The notes below the pieces were generated by a model, which worked only from the letters and a program-made list of their open reading frames with translations, was not told the origin of the DNA and ran no database searches. A DNA stretch of 64,000 nucleotides, from contig CAIIXF020000002.1 in NCBI GenBank assembly GCA_903813345.2, positions 31,550,926 through 31,614,925 of the forward strand. The letters are read 5' to 3'. This document shows positions 32,576 to 44,599 of the stretch, in pieces. The position numbers were made by a program, and so were the translations under genes. Every line of letters starts with the position of its first letter. The first letter of the stretch is position 1. This DNA is from Owenia fusiformis. Its lineage: Eukaryota > Annelida > Polychaeta > Sabellida > Oweniidae.

Positions 32576-33076
32576 GTTTTCAGTCGAATGGTATCATATT
32601 GTTAGGGAATGACAAATACCATATGTTATTCATCTTCAAAGTTGTGTAATGTTTTTTGGCCCACCCTGTATAATTATAATAGAAATCATAAAAGGCGGGG
32701 TTATAGGCAAAATATTTGTTGCAGCTTCAACAGATAGATTTTACAAATTTAATGTTGTAAAAATTAGGCAAATTGCATTCTGGCAAAACCTTTGTTTGAT
32801 CAATATAGTTTCCTACAATATAAGTGGCTTGTAAGATACTGAAATTTACTTCGCTACGAATATGATAATTGCACTATGTATCGATTTAGATCTAAAATAG
32901 TTTGATATATTTCTATCATCGCAGTTCGTTAATCGGAATTGATAACAATATTTAACAGATGAGATAAAATTTATAATATCGATCAGATTTCTGTCTGACT
33001 GAACCATCTTGTGTATTCACACTGTGTGTTATATCTCAGACAAGTTACACAAGCCAGCAATGGTTATCAATAGACT

Positions 33077-33483
33077 AGATGCGAGTAGAAATAGTCTTGA
33101 TTTACGTCATTAAATATTCAAAATTCAGTCAAAGTGATGTCATATTTGAAATCTACATGTAAAAGTACATCTAGAAATATGGTTTCGAAAATTGTTTATC
33201 AACTTTGAAAATTTAGACCTCTAGCTCAGGTTGATTCCCCATAGACCCCATGTTACAAAATCACAAAAAGAGAAATATCTTTTCTTGTATTGGACAGATA
33301 ACATTTTCTTTTACTGGACATATTTTAATTTACATAACAATTAGATACATAAGGGTTATATGAAATTTGAACCACTAAAACAGATGTAATTTAAGTTAAA
33401 GGGAACATTCAACTGTACCCGCCATGCTATCTGACCCGAACGAGCCACCTGGTGGTGAAACTGGTAACTACTTACTCGCATCT
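33077..33483. mobile_element. AGATGCGAGTA-family MITE, copy A
   Basis: Bounded by AGATGCGAGTA and TACTCGCATCT. The conserved interior includes GAGCCACCTGGTGGTGAAAC near the right end. Related copies: 33720-33845 (partial), 54118-54538 (inverted) and 60191-60607. Confidence 0.75.
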
Positions 33484-33719
33484 GCGTTATTAATGTATGA
33501 CACGCATTTGTATTCTTTTTATTAGGTGGTATTAAAGTACCCCCAAGGTTTTCTTGGGGTGGGGTATGAAATGGCCTGAGGGCCGTCTGTTATCCCATAC
33601 ACGAAGTCCAACTACCCAGAAAGTGCCAAGCATAATCATACAGACTGTTTGAAATATGTTGGAATGTGTGACCTTCCATGAAAAGAAGAAGTTACAATTA
33701 TCAGAGTAGTCCACAGTCT

Positions 33720-33845
33720 ATTATATGAAAATTGAACGACTAAAACAGATGTAATTTAAGTTAAAGGGAACATTCTACTGTACCCGCCATGCTATCTGAC
33801 CCGAACGAGCCACCTGGTGGTGAAACTGGTAACTACTTACTCGCA
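33720..33845. mobile_element. AGATGCGAGTA-family MITE, partial copy B
   Basis: Only the right 126 bases remain, nearly identical to the right end of copy A, 240 bases upstream. Confidence 0.75.
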
Positions 33846-34070
33846 GGGGCCGTTTTCCTCAAATGTGATAAGTTACAGGGTGGGCCAAAGACGTCCATTT
33901 ATCTTTGGAATACATGATGATGATAAAGGTTAACAGACAATAATGGTGTGAATACAAAACACTTTTAAAATATCTTATAATTAAGGTTTCAAGCACTGAA
34001 CTCAATCGTTTGTTATATCACAAATATGACCAATAACCCTGCTGTGTGTGCAGTCAACTATAAATGTTAA

Positions 34071-34424
34071 AGGGGCAACAAGGACCCGAGAGAGAAAATT
34101 CGAAAAAAAACTTTTTGTGACCTATCAGGGCAACATTTGGCTTAACATCTTCTTTGACATATCTATTTTCTTAAAATGTATGGATAAACTATCAATATCA
34201 ACATTAAGAAGTGTCGATTCAGTTCAAAGCTTCTATAAAGGGAGTCCCACTTATAGATTTTTAAGATCCACCAGGTTTCAAGAGGTATGAGTATGTTCAT
34301 CCAGGGGGGTTCTTTGTAAATAATAAAAAATATATGTTCGTCTTGAATGAAATATCCAAACTTAAATATATTTTGACACTGGTCCATGATCGTTGAATGG
34401 CTCCTCTGCACTAATTGTTGCACC
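34071..34424. mobile_element. TTAA-flanked MITE, copy 1
   Basis: TTAA at 34067-34070 and 34425-34428 bound a 354-bp unit with ends AGGGGCAACAAGG and TTGTTGCACC. A sister copy is at 51971-52327. TTAA duplication suggests piggyBac-type mobilisation, but the terminal bases are not the usual piggyBac CCYT, so the class is open. Confidence 0.65.
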
Positions 34425-34428
34425 TTAA

Positions 34429-35670
34429 GTACATACATCAAAACACTTTGTTATACCTCTGTAATATACCTCGACAAATATTACAAAACCATACGAAACG
34501 AAAAAAGCGAGTGTTGAGAACACTTTCTTCCGGTGGTAAAATACGTAGCAAGAAATGGCGGACACTTCTAGAAAGTAAACATAAAAATAACTACACTATT
34601 GCCATCTCTATATCGGCTTTAAACCTGATTTAAAGCACATTAAGACAAATTATATTAAGGATGAAACAATCGGTCCTACATCAAGATACACGTTTTACCT
34701 TATCGTTTGAACCCGCTCTTGACGCAAACCATGTACAGATTCCAAGATATTAGTACTTAATTTCGGGTATCTCTAGTTTCAACTTCCGCTTAAGATCGAA
34801 CATCATCGGAACAGAAAGATGGCAACGTTGGATAAAAACTAATTAAACATGGATCAATTTTTGTTTCCGCCACAATATACCTACGACAAATATTTATAGG
34901 TAGTAATTCACCTGATATGTACAGGGTGTCCGGAAAGTAAAGATACAAATACTCTAATTTTGAGAGATTTAGATTTTTGTAATGAAATTGCTACAAATTG
35001 TAGAGGAACTTTATTACAATACATCTACCAACCTTTATAACATGTAGTCTAAACCTGTTAAAGTTACGGTTGTCATGGTTATGGTGCTGAGGGTATGCGG
35101 AACAGTGCCAGGATAACACTAAATTGTGATAAATTGCTAAAATATAACCATTTGAAACAGTGTTTATTATTGTACTTGCTATCAATGTTTTGTTTTGTTC
35201 AATATTGTATTCTTGTTGTCATTGTGTTCTCTTTTGTATAATGATATCATTATTACAAATCATATGTAATGTCACTAACCAGTATACTAGTAATCAAGTA
35301 ACAATTATATATGTGCTAAGAAAAAAGGTCCCTGGATAAATAGGAAAGTCAATAGTGCACCTCCACGATGCAACAATTCACAATGCAAAGAAAACAAATG
35401 TTACAATTGAATGTCTTGACATTAAACCTTTTTGTAAAATGGCCCATATTTCCCTGATAATGTCCCATTGGACTTCTACATTAATGAATATCTTAAAGCA
35501 ATATTTGTTAGAAGTTCAACATAAAAATGAGACTCTGCTTGAAGCCAATGTTATCAGCAATCTGAGGGATGGACAGCAGCGATTATGTCAGGTCTTTGAA
35601 TCGCCGGTCAAGATGCCCTACGAATATTTAGATAATGGTGGGAAATACATAATACCGGATAACAGTAGTA
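34429..35670. other. No supported gene
   Basis: A mariner-type start (CAGGGTGTCCGGAAAGTAAA) at about 34923 has no visible partner. The 110-codon frame at 35355-35687 runs into the pogo-like element and shows only a vague transposase-like DATIHNAKK motif. Confidence 0.3.
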
Positions 35671-37069
35671 CAGTAAAACCTGTCTAATCCGAACACCCAT
35701 GGGACCAGCCAAAAGCGTTCAAATTGGCAGGTGTTCACATTTCGAGGATATTGTTGGTCGGGGGGGGGATTTTCATTGTCCAGTCCACTATATTGAACAC
35801 TTAATACTTAGTCAGAAAACAATACATGTTGTTGATGAGTTTATTCTACAATAGGCCTATAGCCTACATGTATATGCTATGTTTACATTTTGAACAATTT
35901 CATTATTTTTGGAAAAATAACTCTTCAATTTTGGCAAAAACTTTGTAATACACTGAATAAGTATATGATAGTCTTGTACAAAATCTTATGCTTATTAAAT
36001 TTTACTTTCGCTTGAAAAAGTCATTCATTGTTGTTTGTTTCTTGGCACTTTTAGCATTAGCAATATTTGAGTAGATATCCTAAAGAATTTTTCATGAGTG
36101 CTCATTCGAGGTGATGCATAATCTTTCAAAATATCAAGGGCATTCAGGATGTCAGATGTATGCCTTTTTAGGAGGCATTTTAGTGATAGGATATTACGAA
36201 GTTGAATTTTTCTCTTTCTCGTGATATAATCTTGTCTGCAAATGTGTCTGTGTTGTCTTTGTGATCATAAAACATTTACTGATTGAACCCTAGCTATCAT
36301 AACAGACCCATGGGATATAAAACAGTTAAGACTTGTTCATAATCCAAATCAAAAACATCCAGTTAATTTAAAATAAGGATAAACCAATTATCTCCAAGAT
36401 TCTCACCTTTCTCTTAATCCAATTCAAAAACATCCAGGTAATTTCTAATAATGATACAACAATTATAATCTTGTCTGCAAATGTGTCTGTGTTGTCTATG
36501 TGATTATAAAACATTTACTGATTGAATCCAAGCTATCATAACAGACCCATGGGATATAAAACAGTTAAGACTTGTTCATAATCCAAATCAAAAACATCCA
36601 GTTAATTTAAAATAAGGATAAACCAATTATCTTCTTGATTCACACCTTTCTCTTAATCCAAACATAAAACATTCAGTTCTTTTCTAATAGGATAAACCAA
36701 TTAACAAATGTATTCGCACCTTTCCTGTTGTTTTCCACAATTAGGGATGTCATTGAGACTTCAATAAATTAATTAGGACAATATTGGTTCTTTGATTACA
36801 TTGCATATGTGAAGACTATAAGAACTATAACATTGACTCAATATGTGGCTATTATTGAAATATCCAGACATTTGATTTCTGATCAAATGTTCAGATTAGA
36901 AAGGTCAGTTTTTCAAATCTGGTTGTTCACTGTTCAGATTAGGAGGTGTTCAGATTTCAAGGTTCTTTTAACATGGGAGTCAATGGGAGGAAAAAATGGG
37001 ACCGAAAAAAAATGTTCAAATTGGAAGGTGTTCGGATTAGCCAGGTGTTCAGATATACAGGTTTTACTG
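35671..37069. mobile_element. Pogo-like DNA transposon relic, 1.4 kb
   Basis: Ends CAGTAAAACCTGTCTAATCC and the complement before TA (37070-37071), with TA before 35671. Subterminal GTTCAGATT/GTTCGGATT repeats lie inside the right end. The minus strand near 36175-36025 keeps a fragment reading LNALDILKDYASPR, resembling the tail of pogo/Tigger transposases. A 239-bp direct duplication (36226-36464 and 36465-36665) lies in the centre. Confidence 0.7.
36226..36665. repeat. 239-bp tandem duplication inside the pogo-like relic
   Basis: The block beginning ATAATCTTGTCTGCAAATGT recurs 239 bases later with few changes. Confidence 0.85.
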
Positions 37070-37281
37070 TAATGCCAAATTACCAAATAATGTTACAGTA
37101 CTAATCCTTTTGCTGTTGTGGCACATAATTTGATGTGTACTAGCAACAGATGATGGATTTCCAAGATAATATGAACAGGAATAAGTTCCTTAATTACAAC
37201 AGTTCGGAAATTTTTGACAACTTATTTCAAAAATAAGACTCAGACCTTTGATAAGTGGTCCAAAAGAATTCGACTGCCAAA

Positions 37282-38212
37282 CTTATGGAGGGTTGTGTTT
37301 TTCTGTTACCATACTTATGGAGGGGTGTATATTCCTGTTGCCATACTTATGAAAGGGTGTATATTCCCGTTGCCATACTTATGAAGGGGTCTATATTCCT
37401 GTTGCCATATATTTATGGAGGGGTTATATTCCTGTTGCGTTACTTATAGAGGGGTGTATATTCCTGTTGCCATGCTTATGGAGGGGTGTATATTCCTGTT
37501 GCCATCCTTATGAAGGGGTGTATATTCCTGTTGCCATATATATCTATGGAGGGGTTATATTCCTGTTGCGTTACTTATGAAGGGGTGTATATTCCTGTTG
37601 CCATACTTATGGTGGGATGTATATTTCTGTTGCCATACTTATGGAGGGGAGTGTTTTTCTGTTGCCATACTTATGGAGGGGAGTGTTTTCTGTTGCCATA
37701 TTTATGGAGGGGTGTGTTTTTCTGTTGCCATACTTATGGAGGGTGTGTGTATTTCTGGTGCCATACTTACGGAGGGGTGTGTATTTCTGTTGCCATACTT
37801 ATGGAGGGGTGTATATTTCTGTTGCCATACTTATGGAGGGGAGTGTTTTTCTGTTGCCATACTTATGGAGGGGTGTGTTTTTCTGTTGCCATACTTACGG
37901 AGGGGTGTATATTTCTGTTGCCATACTTATGGAGGGGAGTGTTTTTCTGTTGCAATACTTATGGAGGGGGTGTTTTTCTGTTGCCATACTTATGGAGGGG
38001 TGTGTTTTTCTGTTGCCATACTTACGGAGGGGTGTATATTTCTGTTGCCATACTTATGGAGGGAGTGTTTTCTGTTGCCATACTTATGGAGGGATGTGTT
38101 TTTCTGTTGCCATTCTTATGGAGGATGTGTGTATTTCTGTTGCCATACTTACGGAGGGGTGTGTATTTCTGTTGCCATACTTAAGAAGGGGTGTGTATTC
38201 ATGTTGCCATAC
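37282..38212. repeat. 32-bp minisatellite, about 29 units
   Basis: Unit about 32 bp, built on CCATACTTATGGAGGGG, then TGTGTTTTTCTGTTG. Because 32 is not a multiple of three and the unit has no plus-strand stop, all three plus frames are open for 200 or more codons with the same cycling peptide. No start context, splice site or domain supports a gene. Confidence 0.92.
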
Positions 38213-38968
38213 TTTCCCGTAATCGCAACGCACCAATTTTTATATTAAAATGTAAGTCAAGGAACAGTTCTTTACTTCATCGTCTTCGTCCATAACCAAA
38301 TTATAGAGGTCAGGTAATCTCCAAATCTAAAGTCTCTTTAGATCTTGCTCATTAAGCATTTGCCTGATTGAATTAGTGTGCAGTAGCCTTGTGCATCTAG
38401 TCGAATGGAAACCTGAGTTTTGACTTTTGTTTCTCCAATGTCTCCTCCAATGTTCCCATGCCAAATATCACTATGATTCCCAACCAATAACTATGCAACA
38501 TAAGGGATTTATAAGCACGCTATAAGTGCGGTTGGAAATCTCTCTAATATTTTGAACGAATGACGTATCTTTTTTATTTTGTAATTGTATTAGTAAATAT
38601 CAAAATCGTCTCGATATATGTTGGTTTATTTATAAAAACCGCTCCTGGATTTTATTTGTATATACGTTTTCAAAATTCAAATCGCCAAAAATCAAATCAT
38701 CATGAAAAATCAGAACAATAGATTTTTTTAGACATGGCATGTAATGTTACGAGCAAAATATTGTAAAACTCTGTCTACTCGTTGTTGCCCCTTTAAGCAA
38801 AACACAAAGCTACTAGGCAGAGCCCATAGTGACCCACGGTGTCCCACGAAGTCTCTCGGAGTGAATGTTGAGTCTGCAGGGGATTCGAATTCACTGTAGG
38901 TTTTATGTCATACAAAGTATTGTATTGTGTTGTATTGTATTGTATTATCGAGAAAGTCTTTCTTTCTG
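38213..38968. other. No gene recognised
   Basis: The end of a TTAA-type repeat (GTTGCCCCTTTAA) is visible near 38785-38797. TGTATTGTAT short repeats lie near 38918-38946. Confidence 0.3.
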
Positions 38969-39388
38969 ATACTTGTTACGCGGTATATGGCATACATTCA
39001 TGGTTGCGCGGTATTTGTGATACGGGTGAATATGCCATACTCACCTGCGGTATATGGCATATTCCGCAGGTGGGTATGCGATATTCCGCAGTGAATATGC
39101 GATACATTGATTTCAGTGAATACCCGATACTCACCTGCGGAATATGTCATACTCACTTGCGGAATATGCCATATACCGCAGGTGAATATGACATATACCG
39201 CAGGTGAAAACGTGATACAGAAAGCCTTGATTTGATTGGTTGCGAGAATCGACTCTAAATGTAAAACTACGCTGTATTACCATTATAGTTAGTGCGTCGA
39301 GTACTGATATTTGAATCCTGGATTGATTGAGTAAGTTTATTACGCGAGATTGGTGACTGATACCTCTGCTAAGTTAATATATTCGATA

Positions 39389-41079
39389 CACGGTGAGCAA
39401 CCATACCGCACCGGGGATCGACCCCGGTGCGTTACACTTTTCCCCGGAGCGTTGGTAACGCACCGTCCTTTTAAAATGGCGGACGGAAATGTGTTTCCTC
39501 CGGAGGAAACAAATAATAGTGGAAACTAGAGGTGAGTGAATATCTTTTAACACATTCCATTCTAAACACGATATATCAGTGTACCTTATTAAAATTCCAC
39601 AAAGCTGTAACATATCGGTATTATGTGAACGAAATGTAAATGCACCTTGAAAAATTCGAAGGAAAGTTAAAGGCTCGTCTAAAATGTTGTATTTCTTGTC
39701 AAAGAAATGATTGGAACAACCACAGATTTTTTTACTCAATATAGATATATTTATAAACATACTACTCTTCAATATCTTACAATTCGAACATTGTATAAGC
39801 GTCATTTATTTTCATGAAATGTACCCTCCAAAATTGATGGGGTAACGCACCGACACAAATCTACGACAATTTAGAAACGCACCGGTTTTATTTTTACAGG
39901 AAACGACGGAGAAGTTCTGGACTGCAAACTGGGCATTCAAGATACAAGAAACGCCTGAAAATTGCACCTACCGTCACTACAAGCGACGCTGGTTGTACAA
40001 AAGGCACAACTAACGATAAATCCCTTAAGACACCAATCAATGCTAATACAAAGGCTATCAGAAGTGCTAGGAAAAATGCACCAAAGAAAAGAAAAAGCCA
40101 AAAATTAGAAAAACATTGTTTGAACAATCACACACTGATTATGACATTGAAATTGAAAGTGCTATGAAACTGCTACCAAATGTCATATTGTGTCTCAGAA
40201 GACACAGTTTTTGCACCGAATTCATTATGCTACTAAGACTCCTCGCGAAAGACAAATTCCCAATGAATAACATATCGTGGCTTCTTTTCCTGGAGGTTGT
40301 GAGGTGGTATTCCATTAGTTCCACCTCAAACATGACGTACAGGTATGGTTGTTAGCTTTAGAAGCAAACCCTCACTCTGGAAGTACATTTCACATAACAA
40401 GGTATTTCATAATGACCGTCCCCTGTCAGTCACCAATCCTAGATGGCGCACCTCCATGTGTTATAATATCATAGGAAAGCTCAATCAATTCATGACTTAT
40501 TAAAACAACTTTGATTAAGCTCAGCAGAACATCTGGAAATATTATTGTTCTTATGTTATCAGTATGACCTATAATATAGGGTAATATTAACAAATGAATA
40601 AAGCACCGGTGCGTTTCCAAATATTGGCCTAATATGACCGGTGCGTTACAACTAGATTTAGTGATATCTCATAAAACTGACCACCATTTATTCCTAAACT
40701 GACATAATTTTGCATGCAACCATAAGGATCATGTTGATAAGATATATTCTCGCACAATCTAGGAATACTCTGTATATTTCATAAAAAGAATAAAAAACAT
40801 CAAAATATTTTAATGTTGCTTGTGCTTTTACATCTTGTTTGCATTATATAGGCTAGTTATCACTGATCTAATCGATCTGGATCATTCCTTAATATATTGT
40901 ACTTTGAATGGTATATAGGAGTTCTTCGTACCTAATCACGAAACATCGTAAATCAAAAATTTCTACTCACGTCCATTATGCATTTATCATTGTCCGCCAT
41001 TTTTCTTCACTCCGGAGCGTTACAATTTAAGTGTAACGCACCGGGGTCGATCCCCGATGCGGTATGGTTGCTCACCGTG
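39389..41079. mobile_element. Nested TIR element with CACGGTGAGCAACC ends
   Basis: CACGGTGAGCAACCATACCG and, inside it, ATCGACCCCGGTGCGTTACA are mirrored at 41021-41079. GTAACGCACCGG is scattered through the interior, near 39452, 39842, 39870 and 40604-40645. The centre holds exon-like coding sequence (separate entry). Superfamily not recognised. Confidence 0.75.
39901..40347 (+). pseudogene. Exon-like coding remnant inside the nested element
   Basis: After an acceptor TTATTTTTACAG (ends about 39899), a lysine/arginine-rich frame reads KRRRSSGLQTGHSRYKKRLK. Near 40105 it gives way by an apparent frameshift to a second frame (SHTDYDIEIESAMKLL, then FPMNNISWLLFLEVVRWYS). That ends at a good donor, ACAG|GTATGG, at about 40344. 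Basic N-terminus plus splice signals suggest the first exon of a transposon or captured host gene. I do not recognise the family with certainty. Confidence 0.4.
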
Positions 41080-41689
41080 GTACTGTTGATTCAGTAATCA
41101 TTACAATAATTAATAACGTTTTACTATTTCGTTAAATCGATGCAATTGACAATTGCGTACTTCCGTTCTCATTGGTTAGTTTGTATGCCATATACGGCAG
41201 GTGAATCTGTCATACACCGCAATTGAATATGCCATATTCGTTGCGGAATATGACATATTTTTGTATCGTGTTTACCGCGTAACAATACTATAGCCACATA
41301 AATAAATAACATAAAAACGCATATTTAGTGAGTAAAAAATGTGACAATACGGGCATAACTGACGATTTAGCATGATGCTGTACCTCTATTAGTTGTGAAT
41401 ATGTAAATAATTAAACTAAAAGCATGTAAATGAGTAAAAATGTCACAATACCACCCTATGCAGACAGAACCTGTGGGAAATATTTGGTGCGGCAGAAATG
41501 AGCGTTTGGTACGGAGGCAACGGTCATTTTGAATTTAAATTCTGATATTAAGCCATTTTGGACTTCAAATATACTCATTTATCCTATGCCAAGTAGAGTT
41601 TTAGGGAGATAAGTAGGTAAGATATATCCCGTATCCTGATTTTGAGGTTTCCATATCCTGGACCTCCATATCCCCCGCCATATCTCCCG

Positions 41690-41865
41690 CTCCGGGGCAT
41701 ATCTTCCCGCTTAGAAAAAAAGTTTGAAAAAATGTGAAAAAATTGAAAAAAAAAAAATGTGAAAAAATCGAAAAAAGAAAAAAAAATTGAAAAAATTGAA
41801 AAAAATTAGAAAAATGTGAAAAAATTGAAAAAAGAAAAATTGAAAGAAAATTAGAAAACTCTACT
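41690..41865. repeat. A-rich GAAAAAATTGAAAAA low-complexity stretch
   Basis: Irregular repeats of GAAAAAATT and GTGAAAAAA. A minus-strand open frame here encodes only F, S, L and H runs. Confidence 0.85.
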
Positions 41866-41879
41866 TGGTATAGGATAAA

Positions 41880-42489
41880 GCAGTTATGTACGGTCGGTTT
41901 GGATATTGGGTTCATCCCTCGTGAGATATATAGAGATTATCCTATATGAGGTTCAGGATATTGGGATTATCCCGAGGCCAATATAATATATCTGCCCGAG
42001 GGCCGTAGGTCCCGAGGGAAGATATATTATATTGGCCAAGGCCAATCACATTGTTCAATTGTTGCAACCAATCGTGGAATTATTTTAAAATATTCATGTC
42101 AAGTTTTTTATTCTTGTCCGTAGCCGGATTTTCCTGTTCAAATATTTGATTATTAACGGGGCATACTGCTCCTTCCCTTCTCTAAAGCATCAAACAGATC
42201 GCGATTGTTTGCGTTTTTCTCCATTGTCGTTTACAGAATGCGAACGTTACAAAAAAATAACAAATACGGGAACAGCGATTATGACGTAGCGGGCAGATAT
42301 ACTATATCTGCCCGCTCGGAGCGGGACGTAAAGCTATATCTGCCCGCTGATGAAAATATAAGTTTTTACAAACCGGCTTTATGTACCCGTAACACGTCAA
42401 AGTATGGGATAAACACATCTACATCTACATATGCATATCTCCCTCTGGATAAACCCCATATCCAAAACCTCCCAGTACATAACACTTAT
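41880..42489. mobile_element. Foldback-type element with CAGTTATGTACGGTCGG end
   Basis: GCAGTTATGTACGGTCGGTT near 41880 faces TCCAAAACCTCCCAGTACAT near 42461. Internal palindromes with ATATATCTGCCCG and GAGGGCCGTAGGTCCCGAGG lie near 41975-42035 and 42290-42345. A compact relative is at 47508-47680. Confidence 0.55.
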
Positions 42490-43048
42490 ATATGTGTAGT
42501 TGACAACGAGTATCAATAAAATTTTGAAAACTTGTAACTTGTACAGCGTCCCCAGCATTCATAAACATAGAGGGGGCTCATATCTGATGAACATTTCCTA
42601 ATTTCTATAAAATCACACAGGCACATAATTTGTATGGATAGTGTATCTTGAACATTTCCCACAGGCTCAGTCTGCATAGGGTGAATACGGCATATCTGAC
42701 ACTCCCGCAAGATGCTGTACCTCTATAAGTTGTGAATATGTAAATGTTTAAACTAAAAGTATATTCTTTGTATAAGATTAATAGGGTTCCTACGCAGCTA
42801 GAAATGTCCGAGAATATTTTTGAATTTTGAAACAGTAGATGTGTCTGGGAAAAGTCGGGGAATTTTGTATCAGTGCTGAAAAATAACGTTCAAGCAAAAT
42901 ACATTTTAAGGCTATGAAAAAATATCAATGAAATCCAAAATCCAACCTGGAAATACCTGAATTTGTCGGTTTTCTCGCCAAGGCGTGAGGAGCATTGCCG
43001 GATGTCCCTCCATTTTGACACAAATCACCGTGACTTACTTAGTTTACA

Positions 43049-43592
43049 CAAAGCTATCTCCTGAGAGATAGCTTTGCAAAAATGGATATTCCCAGCCCAT
43101 GCTAAAGGTCTTTTACAGAATTGTTAGAAATCGTTGGAACACTTACAATACTTCAATCGATGTATAACATCATAAAATATCGGTTTTATCTTCGTAGAAC
43201 GCTAACTGGAGTCGGGAGACAGTGTAATTGACGAAAAATGTATTTGGAACTTGTTATTTCCATGTCGTCTGACCAGGAAGTCTTGCCAATGCGCATGCGT
43301 GTAACCGGAAGCGGAAATATCATGGCATAGAAGCGCATGCGCATTACCCACCTTCCTGAGAAGCCATCTTGAAAATTATCATCTTCAACATTTTTTCAAC
43401 ATTATTCGTCAATTACACTGTCCCTCGACTCCAGTTTGCGTTCTACCATAATTACAACGATGTTTTATGATGTTATACATCGATTGAAGTAGTGTAAGTG
43501 TTCCCACGATTTCTAACATTTCTGAAAAAGACCTTTAACATGGGCTGGGAATACCGAGTTTTGCATAGCCATCTATCTAAAGATGGCTATGT
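43049..43592. mobile_element. MITE with long inverted arms and end hairpins
   Basis: Arms around 43085-43270 and 43375-43555 mirror one another (CCCAGCCCATG, TACATCGATTG, ATTACACTGTC). Each end carries its own stem: AAAGCTATCTC/GAGATAGCTTT at 43050 and AGCCATCT/AGATGGCT at 43570. Confidence 0.75.
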
Positions 43593-44267
43593 GCAAATAT
43601 AGTAAACCGTGACAATAGAACCCAAAATCATTTACGACTTATATTATCTCTCATATGCTATGTGTGGCCCAGGACTTCCCCCAAAAGGTGCGCCTATTTC
43701 TAAAAACTGCCCAAAATTCAAACATCAAATGGTCATGAAAGTAATTTTCGAAAAGAATATTGATATTTTTCAAAGACAATACACATCTTTATCATGATTA
43801 CAGTATCCAGATTTAACAGTCGTGCAAACATAGATAAAACCCTTTATGCCTTTATAGGAAAAACTAATTCACACTATTCTGGCCAGATAATACTGCAAAT
43901 GTCAGACCATTGCAAAATTCGTAAAATCGGATGAGCTACGCCTTATTTTTGACCAACCAAACAGATCGCGAGACTCATGCGCAATAGCCAAGAAGAAATG
44001 GAATGGGAATTTTACTTTTATAACCGGGGTGAATAAACATAATCAGCTAATTGAAGAACTTCCCACGACTTGTATTCGTGCCTAAACTTCATTACGAATG
44101 ATCGTAGATATTCGACGAATGCTATAAACGATATGCCACGTCCTCCCATCAACGTTGCATATACTTTATTTTCTGTACAACAAGTATTCACTCTGTATGT
44201 GGCACCTGGTGAATAACAAATGGGACTATATTCTCACTGAAAGTAGACATCTACAGGGTGTGCTCAT

Positions 44268-44415
44268 CCTTCAAGAGTCGCTCCTTCACTGCTTCCATCG
44301 CAGCTCGTGCTGAAGCTGATGTAATGCAATGAATTAGTCTTGGACCAAGGATGGCAGAAGCACTCGTTGCCATAAGTCGCACCCTCAAAACCCGGGTTTG
44401 CCGTCATCCAAATCC
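44268..44415 (-). other. Exon-like minus-strand segment, Cys-containing
   Basis: After a minus-strand TTTTTGCAAAG, one frame reads about 50 codons including PGFEGATYGNECFCHPW and ends in a stop. Base composition is less AT-rich than the surroundings. A second frame is also open, so chance is not excluded, and no partner exon was found. Confidence 0.2.
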
Positions 44416-44531
44416 GCCTTTGCAAAAATGTGAAAAGTTATTAATTAGAGTCGTTCGTGTTATTTTCGGGAGTTTTCAAACCTGGATTTAATTGGTTTTA
44501 TTAGAAGGGTTCCTCGATATCAATTCACCCT

Positions 44532-44548
44532 CCCCCCCCCCCCCCCCC
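44532..44548. repeat. Poly-C run of 17
   Basis: Uninterrupted cytosines; length is likely to be variable and error-prone. Confidence 0.9.
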
Positions 44549-44599
44549 AATTCACATTGTAAGAAAATAGTCGAAGTTCCAAAACTGATTTGTTTTCGT

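Larger units (their letters stand above)
38974..41284. mobile_element. TGTTACGCGG-family element, expanded and carrying a nested element
   Basis: Ends TGTTACGCGGTA and complement, flanked by ATACT duplications (38969-38973 and 41285-41289). The first 250 bases are a run of ATATTCCGCAGGTGAATATG-type units in alternating orientation. It is the same family as 19197-19372 but over ten times longer, mainly because of an insertion at 39389-41079. Confidence 0.8.

Noticed and set aside
33360-33420. GGTTGATTCC near 33230 considered as a Pol III B box, making the AGATGCGAGTA repeat a SINE
   Set aside because: No matching A box at the usual spacing, no tail, and the ends are inverted repeats, so a MITE fits better.
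35355-35687. 110-codon frame considered as a transposase fragment (HDATIHNA)
   Set aside because: Only one weak motif; the frame ends inside the pogo-like TIR; insufficient support.
37282-38212. Regular repeat spacing considered as a CRISPR array
   Set aside because: Units are contiguous without unique spacers and the genome is eukaryotic.
37255-38248. Several 200-codon plus-strand frames
   Set aside because: They are the three readings of one 32-bp minisatellite and not genes.
41601-41915. Phe-rich 104-codon minus-strand frame
   Set aside because: Low-complexity A-rich tract read in reverse.
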